From VRUE01 sp963703335 (lineage in GTDB: Bacteria; Actinomycetota; Thermoleophilia; Solirubrobacterales; 70-9): 64,000 nt of DNA. The stretch is from assembly GCA_963703335.1 (NCBI GenBank), contig OY969812.1, forward strand, positions 2,666,001-2,730,000. The letters are read 5' to 3'. Shown one piece after another: positions 32,307 to 41,107 of this stretch. Position 1 is the first letter of the stretch. The number at the start of each line of letters is the position of its first letter. The notes under the pieces are model-generated. The model had not been told where the DNA came from and did no database searches. It saw nothing but the letters and a program-made list of their open reading frames with translations. A program made the position numbers and the translations under genes.

Positions 32307-33695
32307 CTACGTATCGCCGCCTGGCGTCCAGAGCTCGGAGGGTTTGTCCTCCTGCTCCTTCTCCGGGGTCCAGATCTTCTCGCGCGCCTCGGCCTGTTCC
32401 AGCGGGATTGGCTTGGCTGCTTCGGCGATGAGGTCGATTGCCTTGCGGACCTGGATGTCCTCGCGGACCATTGCGTCGCGGCCGTTCTCGCGCAGGCGCT
32501 CGAGCAGCTTCTCGGGGGTGATGCGCTCGTGTTCGGCGGTGTGGGCGAGGGCCTCGACCATTTCCTCCTCGGAGACCTCGATCGCCTCGGCCTCGGCGAT
32601 AGCGGCCAGCACAGCCTCGCGCTTCAGCTCGCGTTCGGCGTCGGACTTCGATTCCTCGAGCAGCTCTTCGCGCGTTTTGCCCTGCATCTGCAGATAGGTG
32701 TTGGGGTCCATGCCGCGGGCGGCGAGCTGCCGTTCGACGCGCTCCCAGCGCTCCTCGGCGCGGGCGGTGACGAGATCGGCGGGGATGTCGACGGTTGCCA
32801 TCTCGGCGGCGGCGTCGACCGCTGCAACGCGGAAATCCTGCTCGGAGCGCTCGTTGACGGCCTCGCCCACCCGTTTGGCGATGTCGGAGCGCAGCTCCGC
32901 GAGGGTGTCGAACTCGGAGGCCTCGGAGGCGAAGTCGTCGTCGAGCTCGGGCAGGATCTTCTCCCGCACCTCCTTCACCTCGACGTTGAAGAGCGCATCT
33001 TCGCCGGCGAGTTTCTCCGCGTTGTAGTCCTCCGGGAAGGAGACCTTGACCTCACGGGTGTCGCCGCTGGCCGCTCCCACCAGCTGCTCCTCGAAACCCT
33101 CGATCAGCTGGTTGCTGCCCAGCTCGAGCAGGTAATCAGAGGCCTTGCCTCCCTCGAAAGCTTTGTCGTCGACGAAACCCTCGAAGTCGATCAGCAACAC
33201 GTCGCCCTCGGCCGCGGCGCGCTCGACCGGCTCCAGCTTGGTGAAGCTTTCGCGGATTCGCTCAATCTCGCGATCGACGATCTCCTCATCGGGCTCGGTC
33301 TCTGCCTTGCCGACCTCCAACCCTTTGTACTCGCCGAGCGTCGCCTTGGGGCGCACGCCGATCTCGAATTTGAACTCGAGCGCCTCGCCCTCGGCTTCCG
33401 GGGCGGAGACGATCTCGATGTTCGGATCGCCGACCGGGCTGACGCCCGAGCGCAACAGGCCCTGCTCGTACCATTCCGGCAGCGATTCGCGGATCGCCTC
33501 CTGCAGGACGGTGCCATGGCCGAGCCGCTGAATCACCAGCGACGGGGGCGCTTTGCCCTTGCGGAAGCCGGGCATTTTCATCTCGCGTGCGAGGCTGCGC
33601 GCGGCACGCGAGATTCCCCGATCGACCAAATCGGCGGGAATCTCCACCTCGACCCGCACACGCGAATCGGAGAGCTCTGTAACGGCGGTCTTCAA
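32307..33695 (-). CDS. tig: trigger factor
   Basis: 462 residues with all three domains: ribosome-binding N-terminus (SRAARSLAREMKMPGFRKGKAPPSL holds the GFRxGKxP signature), PPIase-like domain (AAEGDVLLIDFEGFVDD) and the long C-terminal helical arms. Family role: ribosome-associated chaperone for nascent chains. Acidic C-terminal tail (PEKEQEDKPSELWTPGGDT). First gene of the tig-clpP region. Confidence 0.95.
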   Translation of the reverse strand: MKTAVTELSDSRVRVEVEIPADLVDRGISRAARSLAREMKMPGFRKGKAPPSLVIQRLGHGTVLQEAIRESLPEWYEQGLLRSGVSPVGDPNIEIVSAPEAEGEALEFKFEIGVRPKATLGEYKGLEVGKAETEPDEEIVDREIERIRESFTKLEPVERAAAEGDVLLIDFEGFVDDKAFEGGKASDYLLELGSNQLIEGFEEQLVGAASGDTREVKVSFPEDYNAEKLAGEDALFNVEVKEVREKILPELDDDFASEASEFDTLAELRSDIAKRVGEAVNERSEQDFRVAAVDAAAEMATVDIPADLVTARAEERWERVERQLAARGMDPNTYLQMQGKTREELLEESKSDAERELKREAVLAAIAEAEAIEVSEEEMVEALAHTAEHERITPEKLLERLRENGRDAMVREDIQVRKAIDLIAEAAKPIPLEQAEAREKIWTPEKEQEDKPSELWTPGGDT

Positions 33696-33724
33696 GGACG
33701 TCGGACCCTAAAGGATCGCAAGAG

Positions 33725-33767
33725 GTGCAACGTTTTCCGGTCCTCGTAGGACTACAAAGCGTTACAC
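33725..33767. repeat. 43-bp REP-like palindrome, copy 3
   Basis: Arms GTGCAACGTTTT and AAAGCGTTACAC with an inner GGTCCT/AGGACT stem and CGT loop, exactly the length of the copies at 20625 and 20697. It lies 30 bases before the tig start, inside the region between tig and the upstream genes. Confidence 0.85.
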
Positions 33768-33905
33768 CCGGCCGCGGCGCTGGGCCAGCATCGTGCGCAG
33801 GGCAACGCCGAAGTCGATCGCGAAGGCGAGGCCGCGCCCGAGTGGGCCGGTAACCAGCCACGCTCGCGCTCGGTTCAGAGTGGTGCCGGTCGTCTTACTC
33901 CTCAT
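33762..33905 (-). CDS. 47-residue protein coupled to the spermidine-synthase-like gene
   Basis: Starts at ATG 33905, eleven bases inside the end of the upstream gene. The sequence RARAWLVTGPLGRGLAFAIDFGVAL is like a short actinobacterial protein often seen at such places, with one amphipathic or membrane-spanning helix and a basic tail (AQRRGRV). Function unknown. Overlap and pattern favour a real gene. Confidence 0.6.
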   Translation of the reverse strand: MRSKTTGTTLNRARAWLVTGPLGRGLAFAIDFGVALRTMLAQRRGRV

Positions 33906-35412
33906 TCGCGTATTCCAGCAGGGAAGAGTCGACGAGCCACTCCACGGGGGCACGGTCGTCTGTGTAGACCTCGCCGCCGGGGAGCCGCGGCCCCAGCCCG
34001 GCCGCCGCCTCGCGGGCAAGGGGGCGCAGCGGGGGCTGCAGGACGACGGCGCCGCGATCCAGTCTTGCCGCCGAGAGCTCCGCGTCCCCCGCCAGCAGCA
34101 AGGTGTTGATCGGCTCGATCGGATAGCGCAGGACCGTCGGGAAGGCCTCCGCCATTGTTCGCCCCAGGACGCGCTCGAGCTCGCGGCTCTCCTCCGGATG
34201 ACCGACGTTGACGATCACCACGCCGCCGGGCGCGAGCCGGTCGCCCGCAAGTGCGAAGAACTCGTGCGTGGCCAGGTAGAAGGGGATGTAGGGCTGGCGG
34301 TAGGCGTCGACCATGATCGCGTCGTAGCCGCCCGCCGAGCGGCGCAGCCAGGGGCGGGCGTCCTCGGCGAAGGTCCGCATACGGGGGTTGTGCAGGTCGA
34401 AGTAGCGGCGACCGAGCTCGGTCAGCTCGCCGTCGATCTCAACCGCGTCGACCTCGGTGTCGGGGAAGAAATGACCATAGGCCCGTGCGACGGTACCGGC
34501 GCCGTTGCCGAGGATGGCGATCCGCTCAGGGGCTCGGGCGCTCGCGGCGAAGGGCAGGACGAGGTGGCCGTCCCAATAGTCGCCGGTCAGGTAGCTGCCG
34601 GGGCGGTAGAGCGAGTGCACGGCTTGCCCCTCGTTCAACTCCAGCACCCGCGTGCCGTCGGGTCGTTCGACCACACGCGCGTACTCTTGCGTGGTCTCCG
34701 CCTCATAGAGGACCCGGCCGGTGTCAGCAGCCTTGATCGTGCCGACCGGCAGTGAGAAGACCAGGGCGAGGAGAGCGGGGGCAGCGAGGAAGCGCCAGCC
34801 AAGTCCCGCTACGGCGACCAGCGCCAGGGCCAGGGCGAAGGCGAGGAAGGTGCGCTGCGTGCCGAGCAGCGGGATCAGCAGCAGCGCCGCCAGCATCGTG
34901 CCGAGCAGCGAGCCCGCTGTCGAGATTGCATAGAGCCGTCCCACCACCTCGCCGGCGCGGTCGACCTCACCAACCGCGAGGCGCACCGCCCATGGAGCCG
35001 CGGCCCCGAGCAGCGTCACCGGCACCGCGACCAGGACCAGCACGCCGAAGAGCGAGCCGGCAAAGCCGCCGATCGAGACGTTGTCGAAAGCGTCGACTGA
35101 GAAGCTGAGGAAGGGTCGGGCGGCAAAGGGCACCGCGGCGATCAGCATCGCTGCAGCGAGGACCAGCAGGCAGAGGCCGCGCATGTGGGGATGGCGATCG
35201 GCGAAGCGACCGCCGAACCAATAGCCGACCGAGAGGGCGACGAGGACGACACCGATCGTGTTCGCCCAGACCACGGTCGAGGCGCCGAAGTAAGGCGCAA
35301 GCAGCCGCGCGGCGGCGATCTCGGCTCCAAGGCTGGCAGCGCCAACGACGAAGACGATCAGCGCCAGCAGGCGCCGCTGGGCCGGCTCAGGCTGGTTCGC
35401 GTTCGCGCTCAT
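33895..35412 (-). CDS. fused membrane/spermidine-synthase-like protein
   Basis: 505 residues. The N-terminal half has about seven or eight membrane helices starting LIVFVVGAASLGAEIAAARLLAPYFG, typical of 'fused MFS/spermidine synthase' proteins. The C-terminal half is a Rossmann methyltransferase-like domain with ILGNGAGTVARAYGHFFPD, VDAVEIDGELTELGRRYF and YDAIMVDAYRQPYIPFYL. Family function is unclear; the aminopropyltransferase chemistry is not proven for this branch. Its start overlaps the end of ctaG by 26 bases. Confidence 0.87.
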   Translation of the reverse strand: MSANANQPEPAQRRLLALIVFVVGAASLGAEIAAARLLAPYFGASTVVWANTIGVVLVALSVGYWFGGRFADRHPHMRGLCLLVLAAAMLIAAVPFAARPFLSFSVDAFDNVSIGGFAGSLFGVLVLVAVPVTLLGAAAPWAVRLAVGEVDRAGEVVGRLYAISTAGSLLGTMLAALLLIPLLGTQRTFLAFALALALVAVAGLGWRFLAAPALLALVFSLPVGTIKAADTGRVLYEAETTQEYARVVERPDGTRVLELNEGQAVHSLYRPGSYLTGDYWDGHLVLPFAASARAPERIAILGNGAGTVARAYGHFFPDTEVDAVEIDGELTELGRRYFDLHNPRMRTFAEDARPWLRRSAGGYDAIMVDAYRQPYIPFYLATHEFFALAGDRLAPGGVVIVNVGHPEESRELERVLGRTMAEAFPTVLRYPIEPINTLLLAGDAELSAARLDRGAVVLQPPLRPLAREAAAGLGPRLPGGEVYTDDRAPVEWLVDSSLLEYANEE

Positions 35413-36301
35413 CGGAGCCGGCGACTATTCGCTGTTCGAGCAGGTCGCCGTGCCCGGCGGCCACCGCTCTCTGTGCTCGCTGCTCGTCGAGAGCGAAGCC
35501 GCGCTCCTCGGCCAGCTCGAGCAAGTGCTGGCGTTCGGTCCCTTCCCGTGCCACCTCAAAGAAGATCCAGGCGAGGACGCCGAGGGCGAAGAAGGTGCCC
35601 TCGATCATCATGATTGCGCCGGCCGTGCTCTGGTCGCCCGTTGGCGAGATGCCCCAGTAGCGCTCTCCCGCCGCGTAGATCGGGTAGAGCACGGTGCCCG
35701 ACCACATCAGCACGTTGCCGAGCACCGCGCCGGCGAAGCGCACGGCAATCACGTAGCCGACCTTCCAGCCGGCCGTGAACCATTCCGGCTTGGGCAACGG
35801 CCCGAAGATCGGCATCCACATCAGGCAGCCGAAGAAGAGGAAGCAGGCGTGCTCGAGCGCGTGCACCGGCGCCGTCCCATAGGCGGCTTCGTAGAGCGCC
35901 GGCACGTGCCAGAGGTAGAAGTTGAGCGCCCAGAGCGGCAGCGCGACGGCCGGGTGGGCGAGGACCTGCAGGCGGTTGAATACGCGGATCGCGAGGATCG
36001 GCTGCAACAGCGACTTGGTCAGGCCGAGGACGAGCAGCAGGGTCGCGATGTCACCGATCAAGAGGTGCTCGGCCATGTGGGCGATGACCAGCTCCTCGGC
36101 GATGTGGCCGACGGGGCTGAAGAGGGCGATTGCGATCAGCGCCAGCCCGCTGCCGAAGCAGACCTGGCGCCAGAGCGGCACTGAGCGTCCGTCCCAGGAG
36201 AGGACCATGACGCGATGCCAGTAGAGGACCCCGGCGATCGTCAGCGGGATCACCTCAACCGGGGCAAAGACACCGGCGACGTGCGCGGACATCAGGCTCA
36301 C
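35387..36301 (-). CDS. CtaG-type (caa3) cytochrome oxidase assembly factor
   Basis: 304 residues, seven membrane helices. Signature His/metal positions in VIAHMAEHLLIGDIATLLLVLGL, LWHVPALYEAA and ALEHACFLFFGCLMWMPI match the CtaG_caa3 family, involved in copper delivery to cytochrome oxidase. A soluble tail (residues about 255-304) is charged. Start at 36301 or at the Met four codons later. Divergent from the GH15 gene. Confidence 0.85.
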   Translation of the reverse strand: MSLMSAHVAGVFAPVEVIPLTIAGVLYWHRVMVLSWDGRSVPLWRQVCFGSGLALIAIALFSPVGHIAEELVIAHMAEHLLIGDIATLLLVLGLTKSLLQPILAIRVFNRLQVLAHPAVALPLWALNFYLWHVPALYEAAYGTAPVHALEHACFLFFGCLMWMPIFGPLPKPEWFTAGWKVGYVIAVRFAGAVLGNVLMWSGTVLYPIYAAGERYWGISPTGDQSTAGAIMMIEGTFFALGVLAWIFFEVAREGTERQHLLELAEERGFALDEQRAQRAVAAGHGDLLEQRIVAGSDEREREPA

Positions 36302-36321
36302 GGTGGTAGCTTGGCACGGCC

Positions 36322-38217
36322 GTGAGCCCAGCCGACGACCGCTTCCCGCCGATCGGCGCCTACGGCTTCCTCTCCGACTGCCACACCAGCGCCCTCGTCT
36401 CCTACGACGGCGCCATCGAGTGGCTCTGCTTGCCGCGCTTCGACTCGCCCAGCGCCTTCGCTGCGGTGCTCGATCGCGGTGCGGGTCACTTCAAGCTGGC
36501 TCCGCGGGGAGTGATCGTGCCGATCAGCCGCCGCTACGAGCCGGGCACCCTGGTGATCGAGACGACCTGGGTTACAGACACCGGTTGGGTCGTCGTCCAC
36601 GATCTACTCTCGATCGCCGAGTGGGTATCGGGAGACGGAAGGGGAACCAGGCCCCAAACCGGGCACGAGTCCGACCGCTCGCTGCTACGCCTGATGACCT
36701 GCGTCGACGGCGAAGTCGAGATGGAGATGGAGTGCCTGCCACGCTTCGCCTACGGGGTCGAGAAGGCGAGCTGGAGCGGGGGAGAGCTGGGGGAGGCGAC
36801 GGCCCGAGGCGACGACGGCACCGAGCTGCGTCTGACCAGCGACATGGAGTTGAGCCTCGATGGCGGCGCTGTCCGCGGCACGCTGCGCCTGCGCGAGGAC
36901 GAGACCGGCTTCTGCGCGATCACCTGGGGCGAGGGCAACCTCGGCGGGCCGCGCAGCGCCCCCGAGGCGCTCGAGCGCCTCGACTCGACCGAAGAGTTCT
37001 GGCGCGAGTGGCTGCGCGCCGGCGACTTTCCCGACCACCCCTGGCGCATCCACCTGCAGCGCTCGGCGCTGGTGCTCAAGGGCCTCACCTACACCCCGAG
37101 CGGCGCGATCGTCGCCGCCCCCACGACCTCATTGCCCGAGACCCCTGGCGGCGAACGCAACTGGGACTACCGCTACAGCTGGATCCGCGACTCAACCTTC
37201 AGTCTCTGGGCCCTGCACACGCTCGGCTTCGACGAGGAGGCGCGGGACTTCATGCGCTTCATCCTCGACGTCTGCAAGGACCACCCCGACCTCCAGATCA
37301 TGTACGGGATCGGCCGCGAGCGGGACCTGACCGAGAGCACGCTCGACCACCTCGGCGGCTATGGCGGCGCCCGCCCGGTGCGGATCGGCAACGGCGCGTT
37401 TGACCAGCGCCAGAACGACGTCTGGGGCGCCTTGCTCGACTCGATCTACCTGCACGAGAAGGCGCTGCGCGGCAGCGGCACGCCGGCCGACCGCCAGCTG
37501 ATCCGCTACCAGGTGGAAGCGGCTATTAATGCCTGGTCTCATCCCGACCAGGGCATCTGGGAGTCGCGCGGTGAGCCCCAGCACTACGTCTCCTCGAAGC
37601 TGATGATCTGGGTCGCGGTCGACCGCGGCGCCCGCCTCGCGCGCAGCTTCGGCATCGACGAGCTCGCCGAGGAGTGGGGTCAGCGCGCGCAGCAGATGAA
37701 GGATGAGATCCTCGAGCGCGGCGTCCGCGACGGCGTCTTCCGCCAGCATTACGAGACAGACGCACTCGACGCCTCGACCCTGCTGATCCCGCTGCTGCGC
37801 TTTCTGCCCCCCGGCGACCCGCGCGTGCGCGCCACCGTCGAGGCGATCGCCGACGATCTCACCCAGCACGGCCTGGTCCTCCGCTACAAGGTCGAGGAGA
37901 CCGATGACGGTCTGAGCGGGGAGGAGGGGACGTTCCTGATCTGCTCCTTCTGGCTTGTTTCAGCGCTCTCGGAGATTGGCGAGCGGGCGCGGGCGCGGGC
38001 GCTCTGCGAGCGGCTACTGGAGTCCTCGGGCTGGCTCGACCTCTACGCCGAGGAGCTCGAGCCGCAGAGCGGTCGCCACCTTGGCAACTTCCCACAGGCC
38101 TTCACGCACCTGGCCTTGATCAACGCCGTCTCCCACGTGATCGCCGACGAGCAGCGCGAGGATGGCGGGCCGACCGCTGTCTTCACCGAGATGGGCGGCG
38201 TTCGCGAGGACGCTTGA
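36322..38217 (+). CDS. glycoside hydrolase family 15 protein
   Basis: 631 residues from a GTG. N-terminal beta-sandwich (IGAYGFLSDCHTSALVSYDGAIEWLCLPRFDSPS) then the (alpha/alpha)6 barrel: GGERNWDYRYSWIRDSTF carries the catalytic region around the first Glu/Asp, and HPDQGIWESRGEPQHYVSSK the second. Cytoplasmic, no signal. Related proteins act as trehalases or glucoamylases in actinobacteria; substrate is not decided by sequence. Confidence 0.92.
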   Translation: MSPADDRFPPIGAYGFLSDCHTSALVSYDGAIEWLCLPRFDSPSAFAAVLDRGAGHFKLAPRGVIVPISRRYEPGTLVIETTWVTDTGWVVVHDLLSIAEWVSGDGRGTRPQTGHESDRSLLRLMTCVDGEVEMEMECLPRFAYGVEKASWSGGELGEATARGDDGTELRLTSDMELSLDGGAVRGTLRLREDETGFCAITWGEGNLGGPRSAPEALERLDSTEEFWREWLRAGDFPDHPWRIHLQRSALVLKGLTYTPSGAIVAAPTTSLPETPGGERNWDYRYSWIRDSTFSLWALHTLGFDEEARDFMRFILDVCKDHPDLQIMYGIGRERDLTESTLDHLGGYGGARPVRIGNGAFDQRQNDVWGALLDSIYLHEKALRGSGTPADRQLIRYQVEAAINAWSHPDQGIWESRGEPQHYVSSKLMIWVAVDRGARLARSFGIDELAEEWGQRAQQMKDEILERGVRDGVFRQHYETDALDASTLLIPLLRFLPPGDPRVRATVEAIADDLTQHGLVLRYKVEETDDGLSGEEGTFLICSFWLVSALSEIGERARARALCERLLESSGWLDLYAEELEPQSGRHLGNFPQAFTHLALINAVSHVIADEQREDGGPTAVFTEMGGVREDA

Positions 38218-38224
38218 TTGATTC

Positions 38225-38237
38225 TGTCTGCCAGACA
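38225..38237. promoter_or_regulatory. palindrome upstream of the ArsR-like gene
   Basis: TGTCTGCCAGACA, a perfect 6-bp inverted repeat around one base, 31 bases before the GTG at 38269 and next to a TATATT box. A likely autoregulatory operator. Confidence 0.55.
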
Positions 38238-38268
38238 ATAGATTTCGTTTGCTCTATATTCTCACCAC

Positions 38269-38604
38269 GTGGCGGGGAGCAATCCGAGAGGGCACGACTT
38301 CTTCACGGCCGTGGGGCATCCAATGCGGCGGCGCATCCTGCGCGAGATGCTCGATCGCGTCGCGGAGGCGAGCCCGCGCGAGCTCGCGATCGAGCTCGGT
38401 GAGCAGCTGAGCGCGCTCAGCTATCACGTCCGCGTACTCGCACGGTGCAACGCGATCGAGCTGGTTCGCACCCACCGCAGCCGCGGCTCAACCCAGCATT
38501 TCTACCGACCGATCGTGAAGGCAGACTGGGTACTTGCGGCGCTCGCCGCAAGCGAGGAACCGCCCTCCGGCAAAGGCCACGGGCGGAGGGAAGGGAAGGG
38601 CTGA
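38269..38604 (+). CDS. ArsR-like winged-helix regulator
   Basis: 111 residues, GTG start. HDFFTAVGHPMRRRILREML, then SPRELAIELGEQLSALSYHVRVLARCNAIELVRT is a typical ArsR winged helix with recognition helix around SALSYHVRVL. No metal-binding Cys pair, so probably not a metal sensor. A short 'Gly/Arg/Lys' tail follows. Followed closely by another small helix-turn-helix gene. Confidence 0.85.
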   Translation: MAGSNPRGHDFFTAVGHPMRRRILREMLDRVAEASPRELAIELGEQLSALSYHVRVLARCNAIELVRTHRSRGSTQHFYRPIVKADWVLAALAASEEPPSGKGHGRREGKG

Positions 38605-38615
38605 GGGGGTCTCTT

Positions 38616-38900
38616 ATGCAGGCAATTGTGGAGGAGCGGGATCGCACCCGTACGACGCGTGAGCAGGACGACGTCTTCGAGGCGGTGGTCCTGAAGCAGG
38701 TGCTGTCCCTCCATCCAGGCTTGATCACGCAGGCGGAGCTGGTCCGGGAGCTGGGCTGCGGCGAAGAGGACTTCGCGCTGCGCGATGCAGTCGAGCGGGC
38801 CGTGCGGGACCTGGTCGGCTACGGCCTCCTGCACCGCAGCGGGAGCCTCGTCCTGCCCAGTCGGGCAGCGCTGCGCGTCGAAGAACTGCTAGACGGATAG
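38616..38900 (+). CDS. small winged-helix-like protein
   Basis: 94 residues from the ATG at 38616; an upstream frame is rejected because it runs through the preceding gene. LSLHPGLITQAELVRELGCG and AVERAVRDLVGYGLLHRSGSLVLPSRAAL look like a winged-helix DNA-binding fold. No clear family; possibly works with the ArsR-like gene twelve bases upstream. Confidence 0.7.
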   Translation: MQAIVEERDRTRTTREQDDVFEAVVLKQVLSLHPGLITQAELVRELGCGEEDFALRDAVERAVRDLVGYGLLHRSGSLVLPSRAALRVEELLDG

Positions 38901-38921
38901 TTCAGTACCATCGCTGCGGAG

Positions 38922-39272
38922 TTGAGCCCTGCGCCGTTCAAAGTTCGCAGCGAGCAGCTGGACGATGTGTTCGTGATCGCAGTCGAGGGGGAGCTGGACA
39001 TGAGCACCGCAGCAGACCTGGAGCGAGAGCTCGAGGGACCGGTCAACGCTGCCGAATCGCCGCTGCTGATCGACCTCAGCGGCTGTGAGTTCATCGACTC
39101 GACCGGCATCGCCCTGATCGTCCGTTCCTGGCAGGCCCTCAACGGCGACGGTCGCTTCGCCCTCTGCGGAGTCGGTGACCAGGTCAAGCGCGTGCTCGAC
39201 ATCACCGGCCTCGAGGAGACGATCCCGACCCACCCCGACCGCGAGCAGGCGCTCGAGCGCCTCCGCAACTGA
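38922..39272 (+). CDS. STAS-domain anti-sigma-factor antagonist
   Basis: About 116 residues, probably a TTG start. STAS fold with VIAVEGELDMSTAADLE and the phosphorylation-site segment LIDLSGCEFIDSTGIALIV, Ser in DSTG. Family role: binds and sequesters an anti-sigma kinase in partner-switching control of stress sigma factors. No kinase is adjacent. Confidence 0.88.
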   Translation: MSPAPFKVRSEQLDDVFVIAVEGELDMSTAADLERELEGPVNAAESPLLIDLSGCEFIDSTGIALIVRSWQALNGDGRFALCGVGDQVKRVLDITGLEETIPTHPDREQALERLRN

Positions 39273-39274
39273 GC

Positions 39275-39967
39275 TTGCGCCGGGCTCTGGCAAGCCTCGC
39301 CGTCGCGGCGCTGTTGCTCCTCATTGCCGCCGGCAGCGCAACCCCCGAGAGCCGCATCGTCATTCGCGGCGCCGATTCCGGGACGCACCTGCGCCTCGGC
39401 ATCAGCGGCTCTGACCTCCTCGTCACCGGCCCGATGGCCGACGCGACCGAAGGCTGCAGCTTTACCGGCGGCCACGGCGCCGCCACCTGCCCGCTGGACG
39501 ACGTTGGCTCGATCGAAGTAGGCACCGGCTCAGGCAACGACAAGGTCGAAGTTCTCAATCGCCTGCCGCTGCCGCTGACCGTCTACCTGGGCAATGGCTC
39601 AGACAAGTTCACAGGCAACGCCGAGCCCGACACCTGCTACCCCCAAGGCACCCCCCGCAACCGCTGCGTCGGCGAAGGCGGCGACGACGTCTGCATCTCC
39701 GCCCCGATCAACACAGACTGCATTGGCGGTGCCGGGGACGATTACTGCAGGACCAGCCAAGGCAGCGACGGCTGCTGGGGCGGCCCCGGCCGTGACATCT
39801 GCGTAATGGGTGCCGGCGAAGACGGCTGCCATGGCGAAGGCGGCAACGACCGCCTCTACGGCGGCCCCAGCGCCGACCAGCTCTATGGCGGCGAGGGCGA
39901 CGATTACTGCGAGGGCGCCCCGGGTGCCGGCAAGTTGCATGATTGCGAGCTCAGCGCTACACACTAG
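39275..39967 (+). CDS. secreted RTX-like repeat protein
   Basis: 230 residues, TTG start two bases after the STAS gene. Signal peptide (LASLAVAALLLLIAAGSA). Central and C-terminal glycine/aspartate repeats GGAGDDYC, GGPGRDICVMG, GEGGNDRLYGGPSADQLYGGEGDDYC follow the hemolysin-type calcium-binding nonapeptide, with extra Cys pairs that may form disulphides. Probably an extracellular calcium-binding protein. Confidence 0.82.
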   Translation: MRRALASLAVAALLLLIAAGSATPESRIVIRGADSGTHLRLGISGSDLLVTGPMADATEGCSFTGGHGAATCPLDDVGSIEVGTGSGNDKVEVLNRLPLPLTVYLGNGSDKFTGNAEPDTCYPQGTPRNRCVGEGGDDVCISAPINTDCIGGAGDDYCRTSQGSDGCWGGPGRDICVMGAGEDGCHGEGGNDRLYGGPSADQLYGGEGDDYCEGAPGAGKLHDCELSATH

Positions 39968-40008
39968 AGGCCTGCGAAGGCAGCGCTGGAAAACATTCTC
40001 TGAGACCC

Positions 40009-40103
40009 GCTTGACCGCCGTCCACCCGGTGAGAGGGTGTCGATGCGGACAGGGCATCTGTCCTGAAGTCCGCTGCAAGCCGAACTCAATCAATGAGAGG
40101 ACA
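40009..40103 (+). promoter_or_regulatory. conserved leader of TTA-rich member 2
   Basis: Shared with the region before member 5 (42895-42999): GCTTGA.CG, GGTGAGAG.GTG.CG, AGG, AGTC, then CCGAACTCAAT..ATGAGAGGACA. The last element also precedes member 6 (CTCAAT...ATGAGAGGA at 61083). The first ATG in it is followed closely by the real start, so ATGAGAGGA mainly serves as ribosome site. Possibly a structured regulatory leader. Confidence 0.5.
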
Positions 40104-40107
40104 AGAC

Positions 40108-40803
40108 ATGCATGGCAGAGGTCTCATCAAGGCCGCGACTATGTCGCTGCTCGTGGCCGTAGGAATCGTGGCGGTGAGCGCATCAGCAGCTCAGGCAAAT
40201 TGGGTGCTCAAGAAAAACAAATCCTCCGTCTCACAGCTCAAACTCAAAGGCAACGTCTTATTAACTGAGCTGTTAATACCAGAACTGGAAATCGCGATCC
40301 ATTGCACTGGCGGCAACATGTTGGCGACCCTTACATCGGGCGGCGGCGGTACCACCTTGTCGGGAACCGCAAGCGCCACGCTTACAGGCTGCAAACTGCT
40401 GGAATTCGAAAAAATCTGCACCGTAGAAAGCCTCGGCGCTGGCGCTGGAAAAATTAACTACAGTTTTTCCGGAAATCTGAAAATGGAAGGCGAGAAAACG
40501 TTTGCGTTAGTATCGAATGGAGAATTCACCAAAATTTCTATTACCGGGGCGTTGTGCCCCTTTGCTCTTGAAGGTAGCTTAACAATGGCTTTCGGTGGGT
40601 CAATGACGATGAATATCGTCAATCCATTAACCGAACAGGTCAATCACTTAATTGAAATTAATGACGAGGAACTCTTCTACGGCGAAGAGGAAGTTGTGCT
40701 TGATGGCGAATTACTGGAACCAGGCGTACACGCCGACTCGACCGTCGTGCACATGGAAGAGGAAATTGGCAGCACCTGGGCAGTGCAGTTAGCAGGCTTA
40801 TAG
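40108..40803 (+). CDS. TTA-rich secreted protein, member 2
   Basis: 231 residues from ATG 40108, which has AGAGGACA before it. Signal peptide VGIVAVSASAAQA before NW. Divergent member: it has TWAVQLAGL at the end but lacks some blocks of the others. Ten TTA codons, all in the mature part. Useful for testing codon meaning: where others have W-TTA-L-TTA-K, this has tgg GTG ctc AAG aaa, and where others have V-TTA-E-F it has CTG-CTG-GAA-TTC. At the C-terminus it keeps TTA-x-x-TTA-stop like the rest. Function unknown. Confidence 0.85.
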   Translation: MHGRGLIKAATMSLLVAVGIVAVSASAAQANWVLKKNKSSVSQLKLKGNVLLTELLIPELEIAIHCTGGNMLATLTSGGGGTTLSGTASATLTGCKLLEFEKICTVESLGAGAGKINYSFSGNLKMEGEKTFALVSNGEFTKISITGALCPFALEGSLTMAFGGSMTMNIVNPLTEQVNHLIEINDEELFYGEEEVVLDGELLEPGVHADSTVVHMEEEIGSTWAVQLAGL

Positions 40804-41107
40804 GCCGATCATCAGCAGGCTCGAGTAAGCACCGAGCGGCCCACGCCAACGCGCGCGGGCCGTTCGGAGTGCAGCACACCGGCGAACTCGCCGCATTACT
40901 TCAAAGTTTTTCAGCATCGAATGGCCGACATCCTCATGGCCACTGGCTTTGCCGAGTCACCGCAAGCTAGTCAGAAAACGAGCTCGCCAGCTCTCTTGAT
41001 CTTCGCCTTTCGAATGGGACAGTCGACGATCAAGGGTACCGCGCCGCTCCGTGTGCCCCATTCGCCAACTCTGTCAGCAAATAACAGTGAAAGGACAAGT
41101 GTTAGAC
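40804..41107. other. intergenic region between TTA-rich members 2 and 3
   Basis: 304 bases. A GGCCC/GGGCC hairpin (about 40834-40864) follows member 2. Further right I see an AT-rich stretch (CAAAGTTTTTCAGCATCG) that may hold a promoter and the AAAGGACAAG ribosome site of member 3. No convincing gene. Confidence 0.5.
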
